From contig OX344763.1 in the NCBI GenBank assembly GCA_947034895.1, positions 79,627,093 through 79,691,092 of the forward strand: a DNA stretch of 64,000 nucleotides. Reading direction: 5' to 3'. Positions within the stretch are counted from its first letter, which is position 1; each line of letters starts with the position of its first letter. This DNA is from Rhytidiadelphus loreus. Lineage: Eukaryota; Streptophyta; Bryopsida; Hypnales; Hylocomiaceae. A program made the position numbers and the translations under genes. Below the pieces are notes generated by a model. The model was not told the origin of the DNA. It saw only the letters and a list, made by a program, of their open reading frames with translations, and did not search any database. This document shows positions 10,515 to 20,800 of the stretch, piece by piece.

Positions 10515-13500
10515 ATGCCACACCTCACCGGGTACATCAAACAAATTGCGTCAAAGAGAGTGCACGAGTCCTGGACGGCACTCGTTGAAGGGAAAACTCC
10601 TCTGGAGTTTGTTGCATCCAAGGCCTTGTGGACCGTGGAGATGAGCTATCTCGAGGGCTCCCCCGTATTTTGTTTAGAACTAGGCTTCACGAGTAACGGT
10701 GACCCCAGATGGAAAACATTCAGGGAACTCGTAGTCATCAATGTGAATGTGCTGCGCGAAGCCATTCTGGTAGATGTAGTGAACACTTCGAACAACGCAT
10801 TCGGAGTGCTAGCCATTAGGGTAGAAGATGAGATGACGTTCTGTCACGAACGCATCCTGAAAAATTACGAGCAAGTTCCCCATATATTCCAAACCTTGAT
10901 GCTCGACATCAAAGGTAGAGTAGAAGCTCATTTAGACGATTTTGTAGCAATTGGTCAGGCAGTAAAATCATTTCTCACCAATGCAAACAATCTACAGGCT
11001 GCGGTAACAGTCGAACTCCAGTCCAAGCAGAAGCAAGTAAATAAAATGGACTCGCAAGGTCGACAGCAGAAGAAATCCAAGAGGGGAGGAGCATCGAGCT
11101 CCAGCGCAACCACGCGGGCCAGACCGCCGGCCGCATCGGCCCTGGCTGGAGCCTCTAACGTGGTGCAAACTCGACCCCGTGCTTCTCTCGCGTCAGAGGT
11201 AACCGAGACGGGCGCGAACATTCCAGCCCAATCGGCAGCTCGAACTGGTAACACACCAACCGTCCCGGAGGCAGAGAGGGACCCAATCATCCCTCCGCAG
11301 CTTGCCGAAGAATCTGCGGGGCGTTCCGGACCAAGGTCGCGGGAAAAGAGAAAAGCCACGTGGAAGAGGAATCCTCAACCTGAGGTCGCGGCCGGATCAT
11401 CACAAGATGCGGCGAGGATGGTCAGGCAACGGCGGGCAGATGCTGAGTCGCCCAGCTCCTCACAGTAGAGCGACCTGCCGGACAACACTGACGTCTCCGA
11501 GGAGGTCGCGCAGAAGCAGGCGATCAAGAAGGTGAATGGGAAATGGTTGGACAACCCAGACACCGTGCCTTACGATCCCGACGCCGTTCCGGATAAGCTG
11601 TTCGTGGATCTCGTCTTGAAGAGGGAGGCCAAGCGCTCGGAGGAAGAAGAGGCGAGGAAGCGACTGAAGGCCGAGGCTGTGGCGAATAAGAAGTTCAAAG
11701 AACTGTCCAAGTACATGTACATATTCGGGCGGGGGACATTCTTTGAGCTCAAAGTCGACGACATGATTCAGGCGGACGAGAAGTCGGGTATGATCTTTCG
11801 ACCCCTGGAGAAGAAGGGTGTGATGGCCGTGCTTGATCGAATGGTGAAGGTCAACTTCACCAAGCAAATCCTGACCGTGATGCCGGACACGGAGGCTAGG
11901 CCAACATGCTGGGCGGACTGCGTCAAGTCCTTTCCGCTGAAGATCATCAACGGCCAACACACCTGGAAAGCGGCCAAGGAAATCATCTCGGGAGAGGCAT
12001 CGGTCGACGACGAGGCGCTGAAGAAGAAGGTGCGCAAGTGGACATGCGAGGTCGTATGGTCTGACAACAAGAATCACTTGCACGCGTTGTCGTGCAAGTG
12101 CAACGACGGGAACGTGACAGGTCCTTATCTGTCGTCGCTGCCGGCTACAATCCAACACTGTCGCTATCTGTGGGACAATGCTCGAAGGCCGGCGCAGCAG
12201 CGGAAGAACCTGAGGAAGGAAGAACAAGGGGAAGAATTTGCTCGCTACGAGGTACGCATTTTAGTCGATCCATCCTGCCCATTCAATTCATGTTGAATCT
12301 AAGTCTGGGAGTCCGAAGATCAGAGCGGGCGCCCTGAATCGATTTGGTTAGGATACCGTCCATGCATAGGAAACTGCCCTCCCCGAGATGGAGGAATTAG
12401 GACTGGCAGGATCAGAGCGCCCGCTCTGATCCGATGAACCTCAGTCGGTCTACACGGATCCAACTTCCGAGTCCGACTCAAATGTGTTAATTTTCCTGCA
12501 GGAATTTCGTGTCAAAGCCGAGCAGAGTTTTGAATCGACTGGTCTTCTCAAGCCATCGGGAAACTCCCAACGAATCTACGACCTGGACCGGATGGGGGAG
12601 CAGAAGGTGATCATGGCTTCGGAGGAGACTTGGGCCGCATGGCAGAAGGTTTTCCAAGGTCATGAGTCGGGGTCGCTTCACGACATTGACTCCGGGGGAC
12701 CCTTCAACGAAGCGACGACCAAGGAGGGGAACGTGAAGTTGTACAAGTTCCTCCCCATCACGAGCAACATGATGAAGAACCTGCACGGCCTCGATGACGC
12801 GGCGGTGGGTGAGCTTGCCCGGAAAATCCTCGATATACCACCCAAGAAGCCGAATTCGTGGACTTCGGCCATTCCCATCGCCATGTGGTGCACGAACAGA
12901 AAGTACAAGAACGTGCTGGCGAGGGAGTTGGCAGACAGGGGCAAGTCGAGCGGCATGATATCGGCAGGCGAAGTCATCAACGCAGCCGGAGACATTGAAC
13001 CGCAAGCGTGGCAGGACTTCAAGACGCAGTTGCGCATCAACGGCTTCCACACCTGGTACCTCCAGACCATCGACCCGGAATACCTGAAGTCGGAGGTGCG
13101 CTCAGGAAAGAAGAGCGTCCTACCGTCCGATGAGCTCCTTGCCGCCTTCGACCGTATCATGGTGAACTATGAACGGTGTGAGTATGTGCGGAGGTATTCG
13201 CGGGCCTCAATGTGCCGCTGGCTTCGAGCCGGAAGCAGGTTCGACCCAACGCTGTACGTCTACAAGAGGGAGAACTGGGTCCCCCAGCGCGCTGTAGACG
13301 GACCCGCTAACCTCAAGTACTGCGAGGTGGGCATCATCGATTTCCGCCAGTTTCCGGGTGTGGAGACCATGGAGATCAATTCCACCAACAAGAAAATCCT
13401 CGAGGAGGTGGAGGTGGTGTCGCAGTCCGTCATGTCCTCGTCCGTCCACACTTGGATGCTGATCTTCTTTTCGAAGCGGGCGGCTGATGTGGACAAAGCT

Positions 13501-14406
13501 GTGAAGGAACTGCTTCCTGATTACAACATGCGGCGGGAGTGCAAGTACATATGTCGGGCGGGGGAACCTACGTACAAGGAGAAGAACAAGGTCTCCGTGA
13601 TGTACCTGCAGAGGTCCCGGTGGAGGTGGGTCAACTCGAGTGTGGTGAACACAAACGACGAGGTGCCCTCGCTGTCTGCTGATGAGGACGAGGACCTGAC
13701 CAATGAGGGAACCATCTACATGAATTGAGAGGTTTGTCGTCACGACAATCCGAGGACCTTGTCGAAGTATGAGCTCCGATACGAGGTGTATCTGCGCTTC
13801 ATCGACAAGTTCTGCAGGGATCAAGGAACCGTCATGTTGGTCTTCGCTGGTGCGAAGCCAATTTCGGCGTGCACGGTGAGCATCTGACCACGCTGTGTTT
13901 TCATAGTTCTTCTGATGTACATCTCGATGTAGCGGGCGTTAGACATTGTAATATCAGTAATGACTAAAACCTTTGAATGCCCGCAGATGTTGTCGCGTAG
14001 CTCTGTCACTCTGATCATCTCCACTCAGAAGGCCCTCCTGCGTCAATCTCAGCATAATCGCAAAGGCGCGGAGATGTGGCCGGATATTCTAGTCCCCAAC
14101 TGGACGTTGCGTTACGGCTATGTCACCCCGACACCGGCGAGAGCCACCCGGCCGGAGCTGGACAAGGAGCCCAATCCTACCGTCGAGGAAGCGAAAGCGG
14201 ACGAGGCCCTCAACATCGTGGACGCCGACCACGTTGAAATCGAGCACCCCGACATCAACGCGGACGAACAGGAAGGAGATGAACAAAGTGAGCAGACCGG
14301 GAATCGGCCAGACGAGGAAGGCGTCCAGGGAAACAGGGAGCCTTTGTTGGATCGTGCTAGCAGCGATGCGACCGAGCAATCAGAGCAACCTGACCGCCCG
14401 CTCTGA
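10515..14406 (+). pseudogene. three-exon gene-like unit with ParB-like motif, two in-frame stops
   Basis: Exon 1 can run 10,515-12,251, exon 2 12,502-13,875 and exon 3 13,987-14,406. The boundaries fit GT-AG rules and keep frame: GAG|GTACGC to CCTGCAG|GAA, and ACG|GTGAGC to CCCGCAG|ATG. A TAG at 11,466-11,468 and a TGA at 13,726-13,728 interrupt the same reading frame, with protein-like sequence continuing on both sides. Exon 1 encodes a low-complexity Ala/Ser/Arg linker, a charged helix, and INGQHTWKAAKEI (about 11,949-11,987), which resembles the ParB/DGQHR nuclease-like motif. The tail of exon 2 joined to exon 3 (VMLVFAGAKPISACT, then a hydrophobic strand) weakly recalls motif I of DNA methyltransferases, with key Gly/Asp residues missing. 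The final stop lies inside a family A palindrome. The first ATG is uncertain: the frame is open upstream to 10,476 without ATG. The function is not established. It may be a mobile-element gene. Confidence 0.5.
12252..12501 (+). other. probable intron carrying two family A palindromes
   Basis: The segment starts GTACGC after GAG and ends TTTTCCTGCAG, and removing it keeps the frame between two long open stretches. It contains a flipped-core palindrome near 12,317-12,340 and a perfect one at 12,409-12,432 (arms GGATCAGAGCG and CGCTCTGATCC). The palindromes thus sit inside an intron as well as upstream of the gene. Confidence 0.65.
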
Positions 14407-14705
14407 TCCCATCCCACCTCCATCTTCTCAGTCTCAAGTTGGAGCAGATCAGAGCGGGCGCTCTGATCCCATTCCTCCTCCGTCTTCTCCTTCTCAGACC
14501 GGAGCAGATCAGAGCGGGCGGACTGATTCCAGTCCACACCAATCCCAGTCTGATCCTCTATCTCATGCCCGATCGCCTCGACCATCTCAGCCACTTGGGA
14601 GCTCCCGCTCAGTACTGGTCCACTCCCGCTTGCCTGCTTCCCTTTCCCCGTAGTCCTGGCGTCGACCTCCGCCATCCCAACAGGTTCAGGGCGGGCGCTC
14701 TGATG
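14390..14705. repeat. small cluster of family A palindromes with a 60-bp tandem unit
   Basis: Two 60-bp units start at 14,401 and 14,461 (CTCTGATCCC ... GGAGCAGATCAGAGCGGGCG). The copy at 14,447-14,468 has arms GATCAGAGCG and CGCTCTGATC around the flipped GG centre. Another half-site lies at 14,683-14,705. The cluster fills the gap between the ParB-like unit and the coiled-coil ORF. Confidence 0.75.
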
Positions 14706-14806
14706 TGCGAGCTCACCTGTTTCGCGTTCCTGCTTTCCGTACTCCATCGATCGGAACCGCGAGCTCTCATCAGCCGGAATGGGTGACGCCATCCACTCCA
14801 CCCAGG

Positions 14807-16138
14807 ATGCAAATAGAGGACCTACAGATAGAGTTGGGTCTGCTGAGGTCACGACTCTCTGAAGAGCAGCAAAACGAGATGGAGAAAGTGAGGCTTGATC
14901 TGATTCACACACCCGCCACGCCCTCCGAGAAGACGATGAAAGAGAGGATCCAGGAGTCGCGGACCATCGTCAAGGACTTGAAGTCCCTCCGTCCCGCGTC
15001 CGCTCTTAGAGAAGAAGTGAGCGTGACGACATTGACACTTGTGCAGGTCGCCGTCGACGCTCTTGAGTTGGAGATCCCTGAACCCAGCCCTGAAGAGCAA
15101 GCGATGTGCGCCCATGCTACGGCGAGCGCGAGAGAACTATCGAGAGTTAAGAATTCCAAGGAGAGCCCGATCGAACTCGACGACATGGATGAATTGGACC
15201 TTGAGACGCGTTTGTCCAATTCGGTCAAGCTGAGGCAGGAGTATGACGAGACTCTCAGGGGCGCCCAAGCTGCATCATCATCGGACGTGGGGACTGTACC
15301 TGGGGTCGGGGGGAGTTCCGTCGCGGCGACTGCGGAGACGAAGCCGGACGTCAAGGTCGGGATCAACGTCGCATTCGCGGAGAGAATTGCCGAACAGGTC
15401 AGGAGGAAGGAGTCTGGGAAGATGGACAAGTGCATTGAAGAAATCGATGCGCTGAGGAGGGAGAAGGAGGAAGAGAGGAAGCAACAACAGCTGAGGGAGG
15501 AGAAAATGGAGCGGGAGAGGCAACAATGGCTGCAGGAGGAGGCGGAGAAGAAGGCGAGGCAAAAGGCGAAGAAAGCAGTCAGGGAAAAGGAACTCGCGGA
15601 GGAGAGGAGGAAACAGGCCGAGAAGGATGAGCTAAACGCAGCGGCTTGGAAGGAGAACATGGAGTTCATAAGGGAAATGAGGGAAATGAAGTCGCAAATC
15701 CATACTTCCAAGACGGCGCCTTCTCCCTCTCCTCCTCCTGTCTCTCCGATTCCAACTCCAGCGAGCGAGCTTCACAACGTCTCGGGAGTCTCCACGAACT
15801 CGGCTTCGGCGACGGCGTCCACGGCATCTAGCCTTCGGCACCTGGCCTCCGGAGAGGCAACGCAAACCGGGGTGAGTGTCACTCACAAGCCAGACGTCGA
15901 TGACCTGGCCCTCAGTCAATTTCCGTTTGTGCATGTCCATGAACTCTCCCATCGTCCTATCATGCACGACGATGACCCTTACGACCTCGACGTGGACTTG
16001 GGAGATATGGAACAGTCCTTCACTAACTTGACTGAGCAATATGCCCCGCGTGCAAGCTGCGATGGCGACGCAGCAGAGCCCAGAGACGGAGGAGGATCAG
16101 GCGCCGGTCAATGTCGACGAGGCTCCCGCGGTGGGTAA
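14807..16138 (+). CDS. coiled-coil protein of unknown function
   Basis: An uninterrupted frame begins at ATG 14,705 or, more plausibly, at ATG 14,807 (MQIEDLQIELG), because the upstream part overlaps palindrome-derived sequence. It encodes about 440 residues. The middle (about 15,390-15,690) is a highly charged Glu/Lys/Arg/Gln helix rich in REEKMERERQQW-like heptads, typical of a long coiled coil. It is followed by a Pro/Ser/Thr linker and an acidic stretch around DDDPYDLDVDLGD. No catalytic motif is seen. Its 3' end overlaps the first exon of the FCP1-like gene in another frame, so the last ~100 bases may not be coding. It lies on the same strand as both neighbours and may belong to the same mobile unit. 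Confidence 0.5.
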   Translation: MQIEDLQIELGLLRSRLSEEQQNEMEKVRLDLIHTPATPSEKTMKERIQESRTIVKDLKSLRPASALREEVSVTTLTLVQVAVDALELEIPEPSPEEQAMCAHATASARELSRVKNSKESPIELDDMDELDLETRLSNSVKLRQEYDETLRGAQAASSSDVGTVPGVGGSSVAATAETKPDVKVGINVAFAERIAEQVRRKESGKMDKCIEEIDALRREKEEERKQQQLREEKMERERQQWLQEEAEKKARQKAKKAVREKELAEERRKQAEKDELNAAAWKENMEFIREMREMKSQIHTSKTAPSPSPPPVSPIPTPASELHNVSGVSTNSASATASTASSLRHLASGEATQTGVSVTHKPDVDDLALSQFPFVHVHELSHRPIMHDDDPYDLDVDLGDMEQSFTNLTEQYAPRASCDGDAAEPRDGGGSGAGQCRRGSRGG

Positions 16139-17889
16139 CCCTTCGACATAGCTCCCATCATTTATGTTTGTCATGAAGGTGTGGACGCTATGTGAGGGCG
16201 TTACGCCGGGGCCTTGAGTTCGTCCAGATCCCGGCGAGTCCACGGGGCTGTGGGTCCGTAGTCATAGGGGCTCTCTTTGTCTTCGCTAGGATTTCAGTTG
16301 TCATATTCATGGAGCGTAGACGTGGGCTTAGGATGTGAAAATCTCTTCTGTGAGAGTGGGGCCGTTTGTAAAACATTGTTATATTTGTAATATATTGGAT
16401 GTGTTGTTGACAAACATAAATTGCTCAATCTTTGGTGACTGCATTCCATTTCGCAATACGTTTTTCTTTTCAATTGATTATGTGCAATCTAGTTACGCTC
16501 TTTTGATTTTGGGTTCAGGGTGACAAAGCTCTTGTACTGGGCGACGCGTCTGCAATGTCCCCACCTGTTCCGGTTGCTCCACCTCGTCGGTCGTTGTCCC
16601 CTCGCCGGAAGGAAACCGTCGCCATCCCCATGGAAGTCGACACTCCCGATGCCATTGGGCGAGCAGTGCCTGCGGTCCAGGTCGCCACCCCCACGGATGT
16701 AAGAAAGGTGAGGCTCCATTTCCCTCCAACTCTCTTACCTAGCTTGTCTGTATCGGGTTTGCGCGTCCGTTAGAAATAGCACGTCCGATTGAATTAGCTC
16801 GTCGATGAGGAAGACTTCCCGGCACATCTCCATTAGCACGCATGTCTGTTGTTCTGGATCGATGTCATTCATTCTGAAGTCCACTTTGAGCATGGGGTTT
16901 CGCATCCGCAGGCCTCGCAGCCGCCCGACGAGACGCCCCCTCCCGTCGCCCTTCCCCCCTTCAGTTATTTCCTGATCCTGGAGGTAGAGGGGGTGTTGTG
17001 TCGAACCCAGCACGTTCAACGAGTCCTGCACAATCCCGTGCCCCTGGGAGAGGCCCCATCGGAGGAAGAATACAACCCGAGTAGACGCCACATCTTCGGC
17101 GAGTACACCCTCTACTGCCGTCCGCACATGCGCCAGTTCTTGAAAAACTTGGACGAGAAGTTCCACTTGTCCGTGTGGACCAGACTGCCCGCTGCAATCG
17201 CCAGACCGGTGGTGGACTTCCTCTTCCGCGGCATGGAGTGCCTGAAATCCTTGCGCGTGCTGGCCCTCGAGGAGTGTATCTCCATAGTCGAGAGACGGCC
17301 GGCGAATGCGTATAGGTGCAGGCCTCCGCCGTATGTTCCGGACGCACCTTGCCCCGCGCACCCCGTCCACGTCTCGCCCGATCCCGATCTCGAGGAGAAC
17401 ATTTACATTCAGTTTCCCGATCATCCCGAGGGGCAGCTGCGGCTGAAAGTCCTGCACAAGGGCGTCTGGGACAAAGATAGGTTCAGGGTGCCGAATTTCA
17501 GGGCAAATTCCACCAACACCCTGCTCGTCGATTGCTCGCCCGAGAGCACCATCCTCAATTCGCTCTACAACGCCATTTTCCCCTTGTCCTATGCCGGCAG
17601 CGAACACGACAGAATCCTGTTGGGGACGTTGGCCTCGTATCTCCGCGACTTGCTAGATTCCGGTCTTAGCGTGTCGCAATACCTGTCCAGTAACCCCTTC
17701 TGTTGGGCCCCCGACGTTCCGATGAGGCAGACGAAGCTCGGGCTCAGAGTGAGCGCGTGCGCTTCATGGCAAGACGGGTCCCTCTTGCTAGAGTATCCCG
17801 ATGTCGTGAAAAAGTACACTAGGCACGGGAACGATCATTTCATCCCCCGAAGATCTCCAAGAGAGAATAAAGGGAAGAAAATGACATGA
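16041..17889 (+). CDS. FCP1/HAD-like phosphatase-fold protein with substituted catalytic residues, three exons
   Basis: Exons 16,041-16,130, 16,519-16,707 and 16,912-17,889 join in frame through GT-AG introns (GCG|GTGGGT, TTCAG|GGT, AAAG|GTGAGG, CCGCAG|GCC) and give about 418 residues. The first third is a Pro-rich linker. From residue ~110 the FCP1-homology fold is recognisable: FLILEVEGVL at the nucleophile motif, CRPHMRQFL, LSVWTR with the motif II Thr (about residue 183), and LLVDCSPESTILN at motif IV. In active family members the nucleophile motif is DxDx(T/V) and motif IV usually has paired Asp. Here the two Asp are both Glu and motif IV reads D-C, so it may be inactive or altered in chemistry. 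ATG 16,041 is the first ATG after an in-frame TGA just upstream. A downstream exon-like ORF starts at 17,919. Confidence 0.6.
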
Positions 17890-17918
17890 TGCCCACTCGT
17901 GTACCGATGCTTGTGCAG

Positions 17919-18086
17919 GGCCGTCACCGCGTTTCTGCGCCGGGAGGGCCCTCCGGCAACGGCCCGCGGCAGGAGACGAGCCACTCTAAGCGACGGCGGA
18001 CGCGGATGACGGAGGAAGTGGGCTCTTGCTCCGGCTCCGTCGCCCAAGAGGAGGAAGGCGTCGACGTCACGTCGGCGGGATTGTAA
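17919..18086 (+). other. possible additional exon with basic nuclear-localisation-like stretch
   Basis: After a good acceptor (GCTTGTGCAG) the frame is open to a TAA at 18,084-18,086 and reads about 55 residues, including HSKRRRTRM and an acidic tail. I see no matching donor before the stop of the FCP1-like gene, so this may be an alternative last exon or a chance frame. Confidence 0.3.
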
Positions 18087-18768
18087 ATGAGGTTGTCGAC
18101 GACTACGTGTATCGTAAGGTCGGCTTATCACTACCTCCATCGGCTGTTTCAAATTGATGCTCCAGCAGAATGTCTTTGAGTTCACTGTCTGGCCCTCTCG
18201 CAGTCCGAAACTGATCATTGGCCTCTTTGTGCAGGCTACTTGATCTCTGTCCGACAGCAAGGGCGATCTAGTTTCTGGGTGTCGGCTTGTCCAAGTGAAT
18301 GGTTCAGGGCGCCCGCCCTAAACCTTGGACGACGTCCTCGTCCCGTTGCGCCGAACTCTTGTCTTCGACGTCAGGACTTTAATCCATTTAGATTATGTTT
18401 TAGGATTTGGGATGTCTAGAGAGTACTTTAGGACTATTACATTGTACGAATGCTTCTCTGTCTTTTTAAATATAAATTGTAGGGCATCCCCACATTCTTT
18501 ATAGACATATACGTACCCACATTGCTTACTGCCCCCTCTAGCTTGCAAAATTTTAGATCGTCAACGAACCACCATTTCACCAACGACAGCGGGCGTCTAT
18601 TTGCTATTCATGTCTCTTGTGAAGACCCTGTAGTGTATTTGGAGAAAGGCGGACCAATGCTCGTCAACTCTGGTGTGGATCCATTCTGGCGTTGTTATCG
18701 TGCTGGCGCGTTCATGGTTGAACTTGCCGACTGTGTAGAGTAAAAAAGTAGGGACGCTCGCGGCCCAT
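18087..18768. other. island DNA without a clear gene, one family A palindrome
   Basis: A 24-bp palindrome at 18,301-18,324 has arms GGTTCAGGGCG and CGCCCTAAACC. The GGG/CCC step in both arms differs together from the usual AGAGCG and CGCTCT. The remainder is mixed-composition DNA with no convincing frame. Confidence 0.5.
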
Positions 18769-20110
18769 CTTCTGTCCGAACACGAATATTCATAGGGGAT
18801 TCATGGCACAAGAATCCATGGCCTTGATCTTCGTAGGGTGTCACCTGCATTCAAGGAGCTCCTCGGCGCAAGGAAGGACCACGTTGTCATGCACATTCTC
18901 CTCCTGTTGTTCTAAGGTACTTGGTAGCAGCAACGTCCATCCTCCGTCCTTCTCCCGGCATCCGGGGTTTCTGTGGGCATGTGCCAGATGCGGTCTACTA
19001 TTCTCGGGACGGTGGATCGGTGTGGGGAGGGTGTCCATCGAAGTATCTATTGACTGCTCATAACTCAAGCCGTCGAGTGCATGCGTGTCGTTGTAAACCA
19101 ACATGGCTCTCGCTGTGCACCGTGGTATTCGGACGACGGCACATCCGCTTGACGTCTTGAGTTATGAGCAGCCAATAGGTACTCCGATCGGCACTCTCTT
19201 CACACCAATCCACTTCCCGGGAAAAGTCGACCGTTTCTGGTTCCCACCCTCAGAAGCTCCGGATGCTAGGACGTGGACGGTGGATGGCCGTCGCTGCTAC
19301 CAAGTACACTCGAACAACTTGGGGAGAATGTGTATCACAGCACCGTCCTTCCTTGCGCCCAGGAGCTCCTTGAATGCAAGTGACGCCCTGTTCGCAAGGT
19401 GGGTCTTGGTGTGTTTCATGGGTGACCATGTGTCAACATCTTTCGAGGAGGAAGTTGACTCCCCTATGAACTTCTGTCCGGACATGAATATTCACGGGGG
19501 ATTCATGGCACTGGAATCAATGGCCCTCTTCTTGGCAGGGCGTCACCGGCATACAAGGTGCTCACTAGCGCAAGGAAGGACGACGTTGTCATGTAGATTT
19601 TCCTCCAGCTGTTCGAGTGTACCTGGTGGGAGCGAGCGCCATCCAGCCTCCGTCTCCAAGCATCCGGGGTTTTTGTGGGCATGTGCCAGATGCGGTCTAC
19701 TATTCTCGGGACGGTGGATCGGTGTGGTGAGGGTGTTGATCGGATTACCTATTCGCTGCTCATAACTCAAGCCGCCGAGTGGATGTGGGTCGTTCGTATT
19801 CAACTTGGCTCTCTACGTGCATTCTTGAATACGGACGACCCCACATCCGCTCGACGGCTTGAATTATGAGCAGCCAATAGGTATTACGATCAACGGCCTC
19901 ATCACATCGGTGGACTTCCCGGAAAAAGTCGACCGTTTCTGGTTCCCACCTTCAAAAACTTCGGATGCTAGGACATGGACGGTGGATGGCCGTCGCTCCC
20001 ACCAAGTACACTGAAACTGCTGGAGGAAAATTTGTATAACAACGCCGTCCTTCCTAACGCCAATGAGTTCCTTGTATGCCGGTGACACCCTGTTCGCGAG
20101 GTGGGTCCTG
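18769..20110. repeat. tandem pair of ~700-bp fold-back units
   Basis: The phrase CTTCTGTCC starts a unit at 18,769 and again at 19,471, a 702-bp period. Within each unit a ~300-bp forward arm (for example the GTGCCAGATGCGGTCTACT stretch at ~18,980 and ~19,682) is followed by a reverse-complement arm. The second arm contains words such as TTGAGTTATGAGCAGCCAAT (19,160 and 19,862), the complement of GCTCATAACTCAAGCC at the end of the first arm. Each unit could therefore form a hairpin. A 220-codon frame at 19,103-19,765 spans two arms, and frames of 60-90 codons recur. I cannot assign a protein family. Confidence 0.75.
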
Positions 20111-20800
20111 TTGTGTTTCAGCGGTGACCATGTGTCAACCTCTTTCGAAGAGGAAGTTGACTTCCCCTGTGAACGAGGATGGGTTGTAAGTGCTCTTGCT
20201 TTTACTCCTCACAGTCGACCGGTTCAACCATGATGTATTCGGCAAAGAGGCGACGCCGGAACTGGTCCATGGCGGAATTGACGAGCATTTGTTTGCAAAT
20301 CTCTGAATGCGCTGTAAGACCTCACAAAGACATGATTGGCAAATAGGCGCTTGCTTTTGTTCATGAAGCTCAAGACCCTTCACTCGAAGTTGGCTGGAGG
20401 CGGTTTTGGAGGCGCAATTGGAGAATGTGGAGTGAAGATCCAACCCTATGCGGTGGCGAATGAACACTAAAGTAGTGTGTCCCGGCGTGAACTTAGAATG
20501 TATTTAGTTAAGATTGTACCTTCCCCCGTTTTATAGTTTGTCCCGGCGTGAACTTAGTTAACATTGTACTTTCCCCCATTTTATAGTTTGTCCTACAGCA
20601 CATGGTCCCCAAAAGTTCGGCGTAAATAGTTTCTTCCCGGACTGTACCTTTTCTTTCCGGACTGTACCTTTTCTTCCCGGACTGTACCTTTACTATACAC
20701 GGCAACCGGTAGAAGAGAGAGCTAGGAATGTTGTAAACAGGGTTGGATCCCTATGCAAAATCCACTATGACCCTATTCAATAAAGTGTGTCTTCTTTAAA
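20111..20800. other. island tail with short tandem repeats and a polyadenylation-like signal
   Basis: TTTGTCCCGGCGTGAACTTA with its follow-on occurs twice (about 20,478 and 20,537). CCGGACTGTACCTTT occurs three times at 20,636-20,693. An AATAAA lies at about 20,779 within TTCAATAAAGTGTG. Such a tail could be the 3' end of a transcript from an element, but no terminus is proven. Confidence 0.4.

Noticed and set aside
10955..11359. Minus-strand 134-codon frame (also 11,460-12,227 and 12,487-13,050)
   Set aside because: These are GC-rich shadows of the plus-strand exons. The plus strand has the phased splice sites and protein-like composition.
14118..14912. Minus-strand 264-codon frame
   Set aside because: It spans family A palindromes and the opposite strand of two plus-strand coding segments. 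It shows no domain and its composition mirrors the other strand.
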